Below are positions 1 to 10,967 of a stretch of DNA of 64,000 nucleotides, piece by piece (position 1 is the first letter of the stretch; the number at the start of each line of letters is the position of its first letter). Location: positions 34,926,486 through 34,990,485 of the forward strand of contig OX463821.1 of NCBI GenBank assembly GCA_949825045.1. The letters are read 5' to 3'. The notes below the pieces were generated by a model, which saw only the letters and a program-made list of their open reading frames with translations, searched no databases and was not told the DNA's origin. A program made the position numbers and the translations under genes. Source of the DNA: Argyresthia goedartella. Lineage: Eukaryota > Arthropoda > Insecta > Lepidoptera > Argyresthiidae.

Positions 1-151
1 ATTCCCTCCATTCTTTAATGACGTTGCTCGGTGGAACATGCAGGGGGCGCCATCTACAATCTACATAATGTAATTAGTTTGCTCTGCTGCGAACCTCGCA
101 TTGATTGTGCTAATGCGAGTATTGCTCTACCACAATACAAAAAAAAACACA

Positions 152-216
152 GCGTCACGCCTTTTCCCATACGACACGGCAGAGGCACAACTAACTGTTG
201 CGTCCATTTTGCGTGA
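152..216 (-). mobile_element. SINE-1 3' module fragment
   Basis: On the minus strand this matches the 3' module of the tRNA-derived SINE called SINE-1 here (best copy 23051-23345): a 'gtgcctctgcc' block followed by 'tatgggaaaaggcgtgacgc'. The tRNA-like head is absent, so it is a 5'-truncated copy. Bases 231-468 beyond it show nothing I recognise. Confidence 0.5.
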
Positions 217-468
217 CAGGAGGCATACCTATTTTTTTACTGTAGATATTTATATATAATTATTAGCAAACGTCATTTTTTGCCTCTCTACATTAGACCA
301 CTATTTTATTTATTAACCCCTTAACCCATGGCCTTACCCGAAATGGATCGAGACTTTCAACCTTATTGCTTGGTAATAAAGTTTAAAAACTATGAAATCA
401 TACAAGGGTTAGTTAGGTTAGTATGCGGAAAAGGGCGTACCGAATTCTACCCGACAACAACTATACGA

Positions 469-1100
469 ACATAATGTTCTTCTGCTTCCTCTTCTTCAGC
501 ATGTTCGTTGCCACTGCTGCACATAATGTTCTTCTGCTTCCTCTTCTTCAGCATGTTCGTTGCCACTGCTGCACATAATGTTCTTCTGCTTCCTCTTCTT
601 CAGCATGTTCGTTGCCACTGCTGCACATAATGTTCTTCTGCTTCCTCTTCTTCAGCATGTTCGTTGCCACTGCTGCACATAATGTTCTTCTGCTTCCTCT
701 TCTTCAGCATGTTCGTTGCCACTGCTGCACATAATGTTCTTCTGCTTCCTCTTCTTCAGCATGTTCGTTGCCACTGCTGCACATAATGTTCTTCTGCTTC
801 CTCTTCTTCAGCATGTTCGTTGCCACTGCTGCACATAATGTTCTTCTGCTTCCTCTTCTTCAGCATGTTCGTTGCCACTGCTGCACATAATGTTCTTCTG
901 CTTCCTCTTCTTCAGCATGTTCGTTGCCACTGCTGCACATAATGTTCTTCTGCTTCCTCTTCTTCAGCATGTTCGTTGCCACTGCTGCACATAATGTTCT
1001 TCTGCTTCCTCTTCTTCAGCATGTTCGTTGCCACTGCTGCACATAATGTTCTTCTGCTTCCTCTTCTTCAGCATGTTCGTTGCCACTGCTGCACATAATG
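469..1100. repeat. 52-bp tandem repeat, 12 copies
   Basis: A 52-bp unit beginning 'acataatgttcttctgcttc' repeats head to tail 12 times, followed by an 8-base partial copy. Successive unit starts fall at 469, 521, 573 and so on. I saw no base differences among copies by eye, which suggests recent expansion or homogenisation. The unit is pyrimidine-rich on the plus strand, and 52 is not a multiple of 3, so it cannot encode a simple repeated peptide. Confidence 0.95.
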
Positions 1101-2339
1101 GTTCCACAATTGACCGCCAATCCGTGCGTCTGCGTCCATAATATTAAGATGATGGGTATCGTAAATGACTATCTTTGAAGAGTTATTTCTCATAAAGGAA
1201 ACATTTTCCAAAACCAGAACAAATATGTAAAGATGATATCTCGTTCCTTCAATCGTAGTATATGAAAACACCATTGTCAATGGAAACTATTTGAAAAAAA
1301 AAAGGACTTTTTCACTTCTCATGCTCGAAAAAGTACTACTTTATGCAGGATCTAGGCGACATAAAGTTGAATTTTATGCTCTTGTGCATAAAAGTAGCTT
1401 TTTAAATGTGTCTACACTAAGGCAGTGACCATTTAGCCCATACAGCCAAAAACAATTAATTGTACATGGATAAAACTTGCTAATTTATAATATTTCCATC
1501 CCTATTTGCATTTTTGATTTATAATAAGATAATACGAAAAAGAAACTAAATATCAAAACGTGTTTACCACAAAAAAAAAACATTATTCCAAAATAATTTA
1601 AGAATAGGCTGTATATTTTTTTTCTTTGCCCGAAAATTATGCAGGAAAATTAAAAAAAGTAAAGTAGCGGGAAAGAAGCCGTGAACTTTTCGTATTGAAT
1701 TTTAATTAAAGAAATGTTAATACGTTATGTTACTGTTTTATTTTCTCGCAATCGAAGTGAAAAGCAGAGTTTATAACTCGTCCACAAAACCATTTTTATC
1801 CTCGACATTACTATCAGCCCTCGCCTTCGGCTCGGGCTGCTAAAAGTCTCGGATAAAAATGGTTCGTTTTGTGCACTTGTTGTAAAATCTACTATTATTT
1901 CTAGGGATCTAAAAGGAATATGGATTATTATGGTTCCTGCGTCAAAAGAAAAATAAAAGTATTCGTAATATTTTTGAATTTATAGAAATAATCAGTATTT
2001 CTGTTCTGTTCAGCGACTGACTCAGGGGGCCACTGCACCAGTACATCCGCCATTTTGTTTCTCATAGCATTAATCGTTAATTACGTAACCGATGATCGTG
2101 CGCGGGATTTTACTAATTAGCGTTTACGATATCGCCGACGCGTCGAGTGTGACCATAGCATGCGGGGAATTAATTTTCACAGTACACTGTAACCCCTGCG
2201 TGTTTGTTGTTCGTGATTATTCGCCAATACCCTTGTTTTTACACTTTTTAATCCCTTTAATCACATATTCAACACATTACAATTTTAACACGTTTGCAGA
2301 TAGGCTTACCAGTTTATAAAGTGTCAATTGGACAACATA
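1101..2339. other. unassigned AT-rich intronic DNA
   Basis: No convincing gene is visible. Open frames are short and lack recognisable motifs. The only structure noted is an inverted repeat at 1784-1872, listed separately. Confidence 0.5.
1784..1872. repeat. imperfect inverted repeat with GC-rich core
   Basis: The left arm 'acaaaaccatttttatcc' and the right arm 'ggataaaaatggttcgtttt' are inverse complements apart from a 4-base insertion. A second small stem, 'cagccc' against 'gggctg', closes over 'tcgccttcggctc'. It looks like a degenerate fold-back element; a similar 'gagccgaaggcgag' core recurs near 35560. Confidence 0.5.
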
Positions 2340-2470
2340 TGAGGTCACGTCTTTTCCAATAAGGGAGTGGCACTGTTATTTTCCATGACACGAGGCGAGC
2401 CCATCGCTGTAGCTCAGGAAATATGAATATTTCCTCAAGACATTCTCGTTAGCTTAACTTTACAACGCAC
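2340..2470 (-). mobile_element. SINE-1 fragment, diverged
   Basis: The minus strand reads the SINE-1 body in order: a 'gaggaaatatt' block, 'gcgatgggctcgcc', then the 'ctcccttattgg' version of the 3' module. It has no tRNA-like head and is more diverged than the 23 kb copy. Bases 2471-3215 downstream show no recognised feature. Confidence 0.5.
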
Positions 2471-3226
2471 CCTTCTGAGTTTCCGTCATAAAATAATAAA
2501 ATATTCTGAGCCATTCTGAGCCGTGTCTATACACGGTCCGGGTTCGGTTATTGTGTACTTTTCTACGATTCATGTAAGGATATCAGCTGAGGATATCTCC
2601 TGATGGCCGCCTTAGCAGAGGGTGGACCGTCACTTATCACTGTCGTTCCTTACTACAGGGAAATGTTCTCGAATAAATTCCCTCTATGGTAATGTGTTTA
2701 TTATTCCGTCAGCGTAGGCATTAAGGCAGTGAAGGCATTATCTTGTTATGACATCTGGGCATTTCTATCAGAATCCATTCAAAAAATACGTACTACTTTG
2801 TATGTAATTTTATGAAATTTTTGCCTATTTTAAGAAATTAATTTGAATACTTCGATTATGTTATGGATGTCACTTGGACTGCTCACATTTGGAAAGGTCG
2901 GATAAAACAAAAAAAACTATAATACATATAATTATTTGTTTACGTTCCGACTGACATTTGCGTTATCGACTAAAAGGAAAACTGTTGATACTTGACAGTT
3001 TACTGAACAGCCAACTTAACGGTGAAGGGAATTTAAACAAACTACACCGTACAGGACACTTGAAGTTCATTATGTTTTATGAATATTTTAATAATCCTGT
3101 AATATTTTTTATGGGAATAGCGGAACTTAGTTAAGAACACAATTATCTCGAAATAGTTTTCTCAGTTTGGTATCTTTGTTTTTTTTTACATGGCCAGACA
3201 GCTGTTTAAAATAATCGTGTTCTGAA

Positions 3227-3975
3227 TTGTTGAATTGTCAATTTAAAAGGAATTTCGATAGGTTTGAGAAAGTGGACCCACTGTGTGCGCGACTGAGTGG
3301 CGCGTGTTTCGCGCTGCGGCGCGGCGGCTGGCACGCAAAGTGCCGCGCGACGCAGTGCGAGCATGCTACTTTGCCACAGTACACACACTGCTGCAGTACG
3401 GGGCAGCACTGTGGGGCCGCGCAGCGGACAGGGAACGGTCATTTAGGATGCAGAAACGAGCCTTGAGAGCTATCGTCCAGGTCCGCCGGGACGTCTCCGC
3501 GAAGCCTCATTTTAAAGCGCTCGGGATCCTAACGCTGCCGTCCGTCGTCATTCTGCAGGTAGCCGTGTACGCGCGTGAGAACCTTGACTCGTTCCGCACG
3601 CACCACAACACCCACGGACGTGCAACACAAACGGTGCCCCGAAAATTGGAAAAGTCATCGAAGATGACTCACGTCATGGGTCCGGCAGTGTATAACCGTC
3701 TTCCTGGCAACATAACCGATGCACCCACCCCCACTATTTTTAAATCGCGCCTGAAGCGTTGGCTTGTCGACCAAGCCTTCTACACATTTGAGGAATTCCT
3801 TGACATTTAATTAATTTCGATGAATATGAATTAATTTTAAATTTTAATCTATTACTTGACATAATTTGACTTTAAATTTAATTTAAATTATCGATTGAAT
3901 TTTATACTTTTTGTTATGATGTTATTTAATTTAATTATTCTATTGACCTGTAACTTACGTTATTAATAAATGAAT
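3227..3975 (+). pseudogene. 5'-truncated LINE: C-terminal part of a reverse-transcriptase ORF2
   Basis: The reading frame ending at 3810 encodes the post-catalytic C-terminal region of a non-LTR retrotransposon ORF2. It contains 'LLQYGAALWG', a basic 'MQKRALRAIV' block, 'KPHFKALGILTLPSV', and an ending 'YTFEEFLDI'. The order matches the C-terminus of the element at 58371-60677 (YGIIFWG, AQKRCIRAI, LHFRMLGILTL, KLEDFLED). The catalytic core and endonuclease are absent, so it is a dead 5'-truncated insertion. Near 3315-3330 a short duplication in a run of GCGGC shifts the frame: the region before it reads in the frame of 3227 and the region after in the frame of 3283. The sequence is much more GC-rich than its surroundings. 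The AT-rich 3' UTR appears to end near 3975 in an 'aatgaattatgaattcat' tail. Confidence 0.75.
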
Positions 3976-4234
3976 TATGAATTCATTATTATGGCTGAAT
4001 CTTTTATAAAGTTTTACTATTTTGCATTAAGATTAAAGTCTGACAAACCAGTGTACTAATAATTGTTCAATCGATCTTGGTAATGTTTTACAAAGCATGA
4101 AACATCTAAATCATTATTTAATAGTCTTCTTTATCTTTCACGAGTGTGTGTAGGTTTTATCTAAATAAAAAACAGGCTTTTTTCTCAAGCTGCGATAAAG
4201 GATTTAGTACGCTTTGCATAATACATTTTCACAA

Positions 4235-4303
4235 TATTAGATGTCCAATAATTTATATTTAAAAACAACAGGTTTTACAATATAAATTATTGGACATCTA
4301 ATA
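4235..4303. repeat. perfect 25-bp stem hairpin
   Basis: Bases 4235-4259 are exactly inverse complementary to 4279-4303, around a 19-base loop. The arm contains 'gatgtccaataatttata'. It is too short for a typical MITE and shows no clear target duplication. It could be a snap-back duplication or a short fold-back element. Its geometry closely matches the hairpin at 62920-62987. Confidence 0.85.
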
Positions 4304-4342
4304 AAATCTATGAAGGGTCTCTTTCTATATCATGATCCCTTA

Positions 4343-4640
4343 CTGAGTCATCATCATCATCATCATGCTCAGCCCTCATCAACCCACTGCTCGGCACAGG
4401 CCTGTTCTCTAAAGCGCCAACCCCTACTGTCCTGTGCCAACCGCGTCTATTGAGATCCTGTCGACTTTAGTACATCTTCGGACCATCGGGCAGGTGGTCT
4501 GTCCACTGGCCTTATTACTCCCCGTGGCCACCATTCCGTGACTGCTTTGGTCCTCCGTCCGCCATCCCGTCTAGCCAACTTACTGACTACAGAAACAAAT
4601 CCGGAAAGAGCAATAAAACGGATTGTTTGCTCTTTTTGAT
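4343..4640 (-). pseudogene. RTE-type LINE 3' end with (ATG)n tail
   Basis: On the minus strand this encodes the C-terminal tail of an RTE-clade ORF: a 'RRDGGRRTKAVTEWWPRG' stretch, then 'RPPARWSEDVLK', then in a shifted frame 'NRPVPSSGLMRAEH'. RTE proteins of moths typically end with a 'RPPTRWTDDL'-like motif followed shortly by the stop, and the DNA ends in a simple repeat. Here the end is a (CAT)n run at 4346-4366 on the plus strand. At least one frameshift and heavy truncation make it a relic. Confidence 0.65.
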
Positions 4641-5462
4641 GTACGAGTGTGATGAAATTCACTGTTATTATTTAGACAAAAGTTTAGTGAGTTAGTAGTT
4701 TCGTTTGTTAGCGCAATGAAATAAGTATATGTTTCAAAATAATTGTCTGTCCAAATTACGTAAACCAATATGAATAATAATGGTCAATGCTTTGCTCATC
4801 TGTAATATGTACCCGTTATAAAGGAACCATCATTGATATATTTTTATTTGTTAAATATGTGTTATGTAGCTGTGTCTTAAATAAATAAATCGTCATTAAA
4901 ACAAAAATAGAGCCTGAAATTCCTAGGTATATGGAATCCTGGAAAGCTCAAGTATGGATAACAAAAGTCTCCTTTCGGCTTGGGAAACAATTGTGTAAGT
5001 TTCCGACGACCGCGGCAATTGTTGCTCGCTCGTGGTTGCCACAAGTAGCGCAAAGTAGCGCGGAGTGGCGAAAAGTGGCGCAACTTGCCGAAGTTTTTCA
5101 GAAGTTTCCTATACTTGTGATTTTCATTGTGTTCCTGTTGCTGCGGCGCGAGAGGTCGGGCGTTCGGAGTTGTTCAACATGGTTTAGAATGCTCGTTAGT
5201 TTGTTAAATGAATTCGGAAGCATAGTTAGTAGGTCCGATTTTGACAATATTTACTGCATTAATATATTAAAACAATTAAAACTAATTGTTACCATAGAAT
5301 TCCCTAATATTTCGACACACATCTAATTTTGTTTACTCTCGTTGTTCAATGAACTGAAACAATCAACACTCACCGCAAGTTTTGTGAATATCCTGTCACA
5401 GCATAGCGCTGTTGGCGCGCAAATGACAGCTTAAAATATCTACACCCTAATCTTAAAGCCTA
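4641..5462. other. unassigned region
   Basis: No recognised gene. Around 5045-5085 a degenerate short repeat of the 'agtagcgcaaagtagcgcgg' type produces an open frame of about 130 codons (4931-5326). It has low-complexity composition and no known motif, and I do not consider it a gene. Confidence 0.4.
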
Positions 5463-5720
5463 TGTAATCTGGATCAATACAGACCTTGCTGGTAATATTT
5501 TTTTATCTATTCCAGCATATTAATTATAATAATTCATATTGTAATATTTGTGTTACTTAAGCACAAGTAATTTTTAAAAGAGATCTAAAATCAATCCGTG
5601 GGAGTTTCTACGCCCTTCTTCTCCCACGGAGGCCCAATGTAGAGAAGTTGCAAAGAATGACGATTGCTAAGTATATGTAAATATCTACAGTAATAAAGAG
5701 ATTTGATTGATTGATTGATT
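5463..5720 (+). mobile_element. LINE-U 3' UTR with (TTGA)n tail
   Basis: This is a 3' UTR segment of an unidentified LINE, called LINE-U here. It is shared with 58119-58370 and in part with 10968-11063. The shared blocks are 'aatctgg.tcaa.acagacctt', 'agagatctaaaa.tcaatc', 'cccaatgtagagaag' and 'taaatatctacagtaataaa'. This copy ends in 'gattgattgattgattg'. A stem formed by 'gtgggag' and 'ctcccac' near 5600-5625 is conserved in the 58 kb copy. No coding part is present. Confidence 0.7.
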
Positions 5721-5738
5721 GGTATAAAATCGTCAATA

Positions 5739-6345
5739 ATGCATCTCTAGCTAAAATTCTGGGCCAAACTAGTTGGCAGAAAACGTGAACTTTATGTTAT
5801 ACAGGCGACATTTAATTCGCTAACCATATTTCGGGGAATGATAGTACCTGTCAATATAAACAACTGTCCCCAACAAACATATGGACGTAAATGAAAAAAA
5901 AATCGTGCCTCAGTTCATTGAACCCGATATTACAAGTTACTATGGGAGACCCATTTCTTTTTCGTTTACGACCATATGTTCCTTGGGGAAAGTTGTTCAT
6001 AATAATGGGACTATCATTCCCCAACATATGGTCAGCTGTCATCTTGTATTAAGTTTATTAGAGAGTTTAGAAATATGCAGACTATCTGTTGTATATATAA
6101 TATAAGAACCTTTCTTCGTGATGCATTTCGAACTAAATGGAAATTAGCTCGACATCAGTTTTCCATATGAAACTAACACGCATAAGTTAAGGTTGAAAAA
6201 TATAAAAAGTGTGCATTTTATTTTTAAACTTGTTATCACATAAATTTGTCAATTCATGTCTAATGAAATTTATCAATTCGCGGAGCCCCTGCGGTGTTTG
6301 TTTTAATTGTCTAAAGGAATGTTCTTGAGCCATTGGGCCTTTTCT
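5739..6345. repeat. long diverged repeat, paralogous to 47079-47425
   Basis: Collinear blocks match 47079-47425: 'atgcat.tctagct' at the left, 'actatctgtt', 'ctaaatggaaatt.gctcg', 'atatgaaactaacacgca', then an 'aactcgc' and 'gcggt' region. It is either a dispersed element or an old segmental duplication. The copy here carries extra DNA (about 5815-6045) absent from the 47 kb copy; that extra DNA is the fold-back element listed next. Confidence 0.6.
5820..6037. mobile_element. MITE-like fold-back element
   Basis: The left arm (5820-5903) and right arm (5953-6037) are imperfect inverse complements over roughly 80 bp. Paired blocks include 'ggggaatgatag' with 'ctatcattcccc', 'cccaacaaacatatgg' with 'accatatgttccttggg', and 'gtaaatgaaaaa' with 'tttttcgtttac'. 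About 50 bp of single-copy sequence lie between the arms. The related sequence at 47 kb lacks the element, supporting insertion. No coding capacity. Confidence 0.7.
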
Positions 6346-6679
6346 GCCCTAAACGCTGAGCCGTGTGTGGCGGGAATTCGGCACTACGTCAGTTTCATTG
6401 GTCAGAAAATAACTGATGTATGAAAATCAAAGCTCTTCGCGATACCTTCTGTATAACTTTAACATATAAACCCGCAACGCCATTGTGTTTGGAGTTTCAA
6501 GAATCTCCGCAAATACTGCTACGCCAGGATTTTGTTCAGCGTTCCTCCTGTCAGGTGAAGGCGGCCTGTTCCTACGTTTCTATTCACTGCTACCTTTAGT
6601 TGGGCTTTGAGTCTTATCGCCAGGCACTGCCCGCGCCAGAAACAGTCCGCGCCAAGTTCATCACAAGTGTTGTTACCTC

Positions 6680-6980
6680 TCTTTCTCGCATAGGGTGAGG
6701 TGGGCTGAGTGAGAGAGAGACAGAGGTTAGGGCACGCTCAGAGCCAAATAATCATGGCGCGAACTGTATAAAGGTTTTTCAAACTAAAAAGATAAGTCTA
6801 TTGTTGTGTGTGAAACGTTTTTGTTCGGCCAGGTTCAGCTTTTGGGATTTTATTTCTAGAGTTTACTTTGCTTTTGTCGAATGGAAACGTTTGGTCACTG
6901 ACATGTTATTTGAAAACCGTTCTATTGATCTGTGAGCGCAATTGTGCCTCTACCACTCCATATGGGAATTTCCATAGCCA
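6680..6980 (+). mobile_element. SINE-1-related fragment with gagaga segment
   Basis: Two blocks here also occur in order at 49280-49425: a 'gtgagagagagacag' segment with 'agagccaaat' and 'ggcgcgaactgta', then the SINE-1 3' module ('gtgcctctaccactccatatg'). The two blocks lie farther apart here than at 49 kb. There is no recognisable tRNA head. Bases 6346-6679 upstream and 6985-7517 downstream hold nothing I recognise. Confidence 0.45.
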
Positions 6981-7517
6981 TGCTTGTTTCTTATTCTATT
7001 TGTATCTGCTGATGTAAAAAATAAACGTGTTTACTAGGTGCCCCAAAAAACACAATAGTCATACAATATTATCCCACAAATTTATCCTTTCATGAATTAA
7101 TTTTTATTTCACATTTTCCGTAATCGTTTGTAAACATATTCGTCTTTGAACGATATTAACATTTCCATTCGTGCTTGTTTCAGGTAAGAGGCAGCCGGGG
7201 TTGGTGGGAGCACCCTCCTCCGTGGAGGTAGGAGGACACTCTTCACGGAGTGGATACGGGAGTTGACGGCAATTTGTTAATATTGACCACGACTTGTGAT
7301 GTATATGTTTGATTTGTCCGGCAGTAAGCAGGCACATTCCGACTATTTCTATTTAGTAACTCAACTCAAGTCAACAACAAAAGGTTTATATAAATCCCTG
7401 AACAACCATTAAAAATCGTATAATGTCAAGATTACATAAATTAAATAGATACCTACGAATTTGTTATGCCCCAATGTATTTCCAAACTAATTCAGCTTAG
7501 TTTTTTATCTTACTCGT

Positions 7518-7842
7518 AATTGACCGAGCGAGCGAAGCGTCCAGTTTCGAGACTAGCCAAAAATGCATTTGTCCTTCTGTATGTCTGTCTGTTCTTAACC
7601 GATTCTTTGAAATTTTGTGAGCAAGTTCGATAATTATAGAGATTTTTTTTGTTGAGTCAGTTTTTAGATTTTTTTAAAAATGACGGACTTAAGGCGTTTC
7701 AAAGTTATTTGTGCGGCTAACATCATACTCCCATATACGTAACCAGGTGCATTCATAAGTTTGCATGTGCTATTGAAAGCAAATGCAGTCGGTTTATTTT
7801 TTTTAATATAATTCCAGTTGTTCATCCGATAACTTCATGGGT
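7518..7842 (+). repeat. dispersed repeat R2 copy
   Basis: It begins 'attgaccgagcgagcgaagc' and ends with 'ttcatccgataac'. The right part ('tgcggct', 'acgtaaccaggtgcattcat', 'gcagtcgg') is shared with 35347-36070 and with the right half of the R1 repeats (for example 53690-54145). It is non-coding and of unknown class. Confidence 0.65.
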
Positions 7843-8224
7843 TCGGTGTTGTGATGGAGGAATTTCGCTGTAGAAAACTTATTCGTTATAGCGGATTACA
7901 GGTTTTCAATTTATTTAGGACAATGTATACCTAATTAGGCTACGCAGTTCTCTCCGCCTTCACGAGACGAACCCGTAGACACCAGATTTGACCTCCTAAG
8001 ACCAAGGAAACGCGAGTAATCGCCAAAACTTATATCCCTATTTTCCCAATAAAGTCTGCAAAGTAATTGGAAAATTCAAGCACCTGAAATTCAATTTAAA
8101 ATTGGACTTTCTTTGTTAAATTGTTGCGCAAAATAAACTTGTATCGCATTATAATAAAGCCTTTTGTCCGTCGGTCGTGACAATATGTTTAAGTATGCAT
8201 GTGTGTATGTGGAAGGGATCCTGT

Positions 8225-8353
8225 CTCAGAACTACTAGTGTTTAATATGTTTTGCCGATATTTCTTTCTCAGAACTACTAGTGTTTAATATGTTTTGCCG
8301 ATATTTCTTTCTCAGAACTACTAGTGTTTAATATGTTTTGCCGATATTTTTTT
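8225..8353. repeat. 43-bp tandem repeat, 3 copies
   Basis: A 43-bp unit starting 'ctcagaactactagtgttta' is repeated at 8225, 8268 and 8311; the last copy differs only near its end. Bases 7843-8224 contain no recognised feature. Confidence 0.9.
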
Positions 8354-10019
8354 GGCGAATATCACGTGACACATCCATCTCTTCTCTCTCGCTTATGATA
8401 TCGTTGTGACATCAATATTAGTCAAACGCAGAAAGCTGTATGATTTTAAGCACGAATTTATAATATTTGGGGAAGGGATGATATTTGGGAGATAATGTAA
8501 GAAAATACATATATCGTGGATGTTAAATACATGTGCATAGAAAAGTTTATCCGCATGATATTTTGTAAGGTATGTATTTTAAATAATGTCAAAAAAGATT
8601 TTTACTTCGACGCTTCACGATAAGATGTTATTTTAATATAAAAAATATATAGTTTGGAGAGATTATAATCTCTTTAGTTAGAAGAAAACTTTAGAGATAA
8701 GCTCGACTTTGCGTATAACATTTATTGTAACTGTACCTTTATATTTTATGTGCATAGGAGAATAAGAGATTTCATTAAATCATAATTAGAAGTCAGTATC
8801 TTATTTACTTTGTTCTGATAATAAAGATTTATAACGAAAGTTAAATAAATTACTTAAAGACGAAGAGTCAGGCTTAAGCGTTCGCTCGCGGCTTTTTACG
8901 GCGCAATTTTTCGTTAACTCGGGCACTAATCCAGACAATTAAACCTTCAACTCCTAAATCCCTCTTTGAAGATTACCGACGCCTGCGAGAGAAATCGCGG
9001 CAAACACGCCACTAATCCGCGCCTGCCTGATTTAAATAGCAAAAGCCGTTGCGGCGAAATTATTTGAACAGTAACGTCACTTAATGTGAACACCGCACGC
9101 ACGAGTTGCGAGTATTTGTACACTTCAGTCGTGAGGCGTGCTTAAATGTGATGAGAATGTGTACCCCAGTTTTATGCTGAAAGCAGGTAAAAATACGTTT
9201 TAGCTAAATGAGATCTACCCGATTGGGATTCAGAAGGATTTACCTCGGGTTTTCCGGGAGCCCACAACCTCCTCATAATTATGCTAAATATCAGTTATTC
9301 ATAATTTTACACAAATATATATTTCATTTGTGAAGGAATAGTGGTCAGTGGACAGGTTGCCAGAGGTATACAGTACTCAAAGTTGATTTACTAATTTGGA
9401 CATTGCACTATTGTCGTTAGCGGATTATAATCGTCGATTGCCTTGCCGTTATACTTTACTCAGGCGTCGGCGTCGGCGCGGCCGCTTCGTGGATTGTTAA
9501 ACTCGTATAATGATTTATTCATAAGTCAATAAGCTGAAACAGTCCAGTCCCCTTATTATGTAACTGTAATATTTGACAGTTTGCCCACACTCTAAACGTC
9601 AATTTCACACTGCGTTGGATTTGACGTGGTTTTGAGTTACTCAATAAGGGGGTAGTTCATAAATACCACAACGTGACATTAGTTTCGGGCTGCACCAGAT
9701 TTACTTGACATTTCTAACCATACTGCTATTTGTTATAAATGCGACAATGTGTATGATACTACACGCCTCAAAGTTTAACGGGTGAAGCTATTATGATGAA
9801 CTTTGGTGTTAAACTTTTTGCCGCAAAAATAAACAAATAAGGCTATGAAAGTTTTAATAAAAAATAGTTTTTTGTTAAGTTTTGTTCCTAGTTCGACTCT
9901 GCGTAGGTACTGTTCGCGTCCTGGGTTTCATATAGCACCTAGCTGTAATACCCAGATCATTCTAGAACGTCTAGATATCGCCTAGGCCGCCATTTTGCTG
10001 ACACCAGTATATGTTTCAG
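8354..10019. other. unassigned intergenic or intronic DNA
   Basis: AT-rich sequence without convincing ORFs. A palindromic 'agagattataatctct' lies near 8660 and a GC-rich 'gtcggcgtcggcgcggccgc' near 9465-9485. The end of the interval provides the splice acceptor of the candidate exon at 10020. Confidence 0.4.
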
Positions 10020-10076
10020 GGCGGGCGGGCCGCATGAAGCACGTCAAGGCTTTCCTAAAAAAGTTCAGAGCCAAAG
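10020..10076 (+). CDS. candidate internal exon (57 nt, phase 1-1)
   Basis: A 'tatgtttcag' acceptor is followed by 57 nt of GC-richer sequence and a 'gtacgt' donor. Read with two leading bases, it encodes a basic amphipathic stretch, RAGRMKHVKAFLKKFRAK, and leaves one base at the end, so both introns would be phase 1. The LDLa exon at 57560 on the same strand is also phase 1-1, and the two could splice in frame with a Gly codon at the junction. A second frame is also open through the exon, so frame choice rests on phase compatibility. I do not recognise the protein family. It could be a chance splice-like sequence. Confidence 0.45.
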
Positions 10077-10200
10077 GTACGTCGTAGTGGGCGCCTTGTA
10101 GAAACATTATAGTATCTATCTTTGTTAAACTAAGCTTATCCTATATCTACTGTCAGAGAATAACTATGAGGCCCTCTGCTCACGCAGATACCTACCTGGA

Positions 10201-10331
10201 AACCGTTTGGTAATGGGTAACCATGGAAACAAAACTGTAACCAGGGAATCGAATCGAGGTGACGTCAACCAGCTGATTGAGACTTTCCATAGTTACGTTT
10301 TGTTTTTATGGTTACCAATTACCAACCGGTT
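10201..10331. mobile_element. fold-back (MITE-like) element
   Basis: The left arm 10201-10240 ('aaccgtttggtaatgggtaa' onward) and right arm 10291-10331 are inverse complements at about 36 of 40 positions. Blocks such as 'ggtaaccat' and 'aaacaaaac' are conserved in both. The spacer is about 50 bp. It sits 125 bp downstream of the candidate exon and has no coding capacity. Confidence 0.65.
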
Positions 10332-10431
10332 GCCTACGTGTGTTTAATAATATGGGTAATTTATACTATTTATTTGTCACGTTGGCAAAGCTGACATTAT
10401 TTCATTCATCCATTTACCACTTGGTTAAACA

Positions 10432-10480
10432 ACAGCTATTTAATAACTCTATTAAATAACAGAGTTATTTAAATAGCTGT
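10432..10480. repeat. 19/20-bp hairpin
   Basis: 'acagctatttaataactct' (10432-10450) pairs with 'agagttatttaaatagctgt' (10461-10480), with one unpaired base and a 10-base loop. Bases 10481-10967 following it show no gene. Confidence 0.75.
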
Positions 10481-10967
10481 GTTTTAAATACCTGGGACAA
10501 GTGGATGCATAGTAATTAAGTAGTAAAGGTTTTGTCATTCACGGTCCCGTGTTGCCCATGTACGATTGTGTGGAGAAAAGGGCGCGTGATTATAAACGAC
10601 ATAATCTTTACCGCGAAGTGTTTGTTTTTCTTAAACCTAGTTGAGTTTGACGTTTGTACTTAGCTGGGGACCTTGTAGACTTAATATGGTTCTATATAAA
10701 AGTATTTTCTGTCTAAGTCAAGTTGGGATGGCACTATTTTAGTGATGTATTCGATGTCGATAGATGCCAAAAAGGTACACAACAACATGAAGGTTGAATT
10801 TGATTACCGTTTTATTTAAACTAATAGCTTATTTATCACAATAAAAATTAAATGCACCTCTTCTATCAGCGCTAGAAGAGATCTATTGTCAGAGATAATC
10901 TCGCCTTTTTACACTATTCTACGTACTTCTTTTTTTTCAATAATTTGTATGCAATAAAAATAAAAAT

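Noticed and set aside
4931..5326. 131-codon ORF
   Set aside because: Low-complexity 'gtagcgcaaagtagcgcgg' repeats create the frame; no domain recognised.
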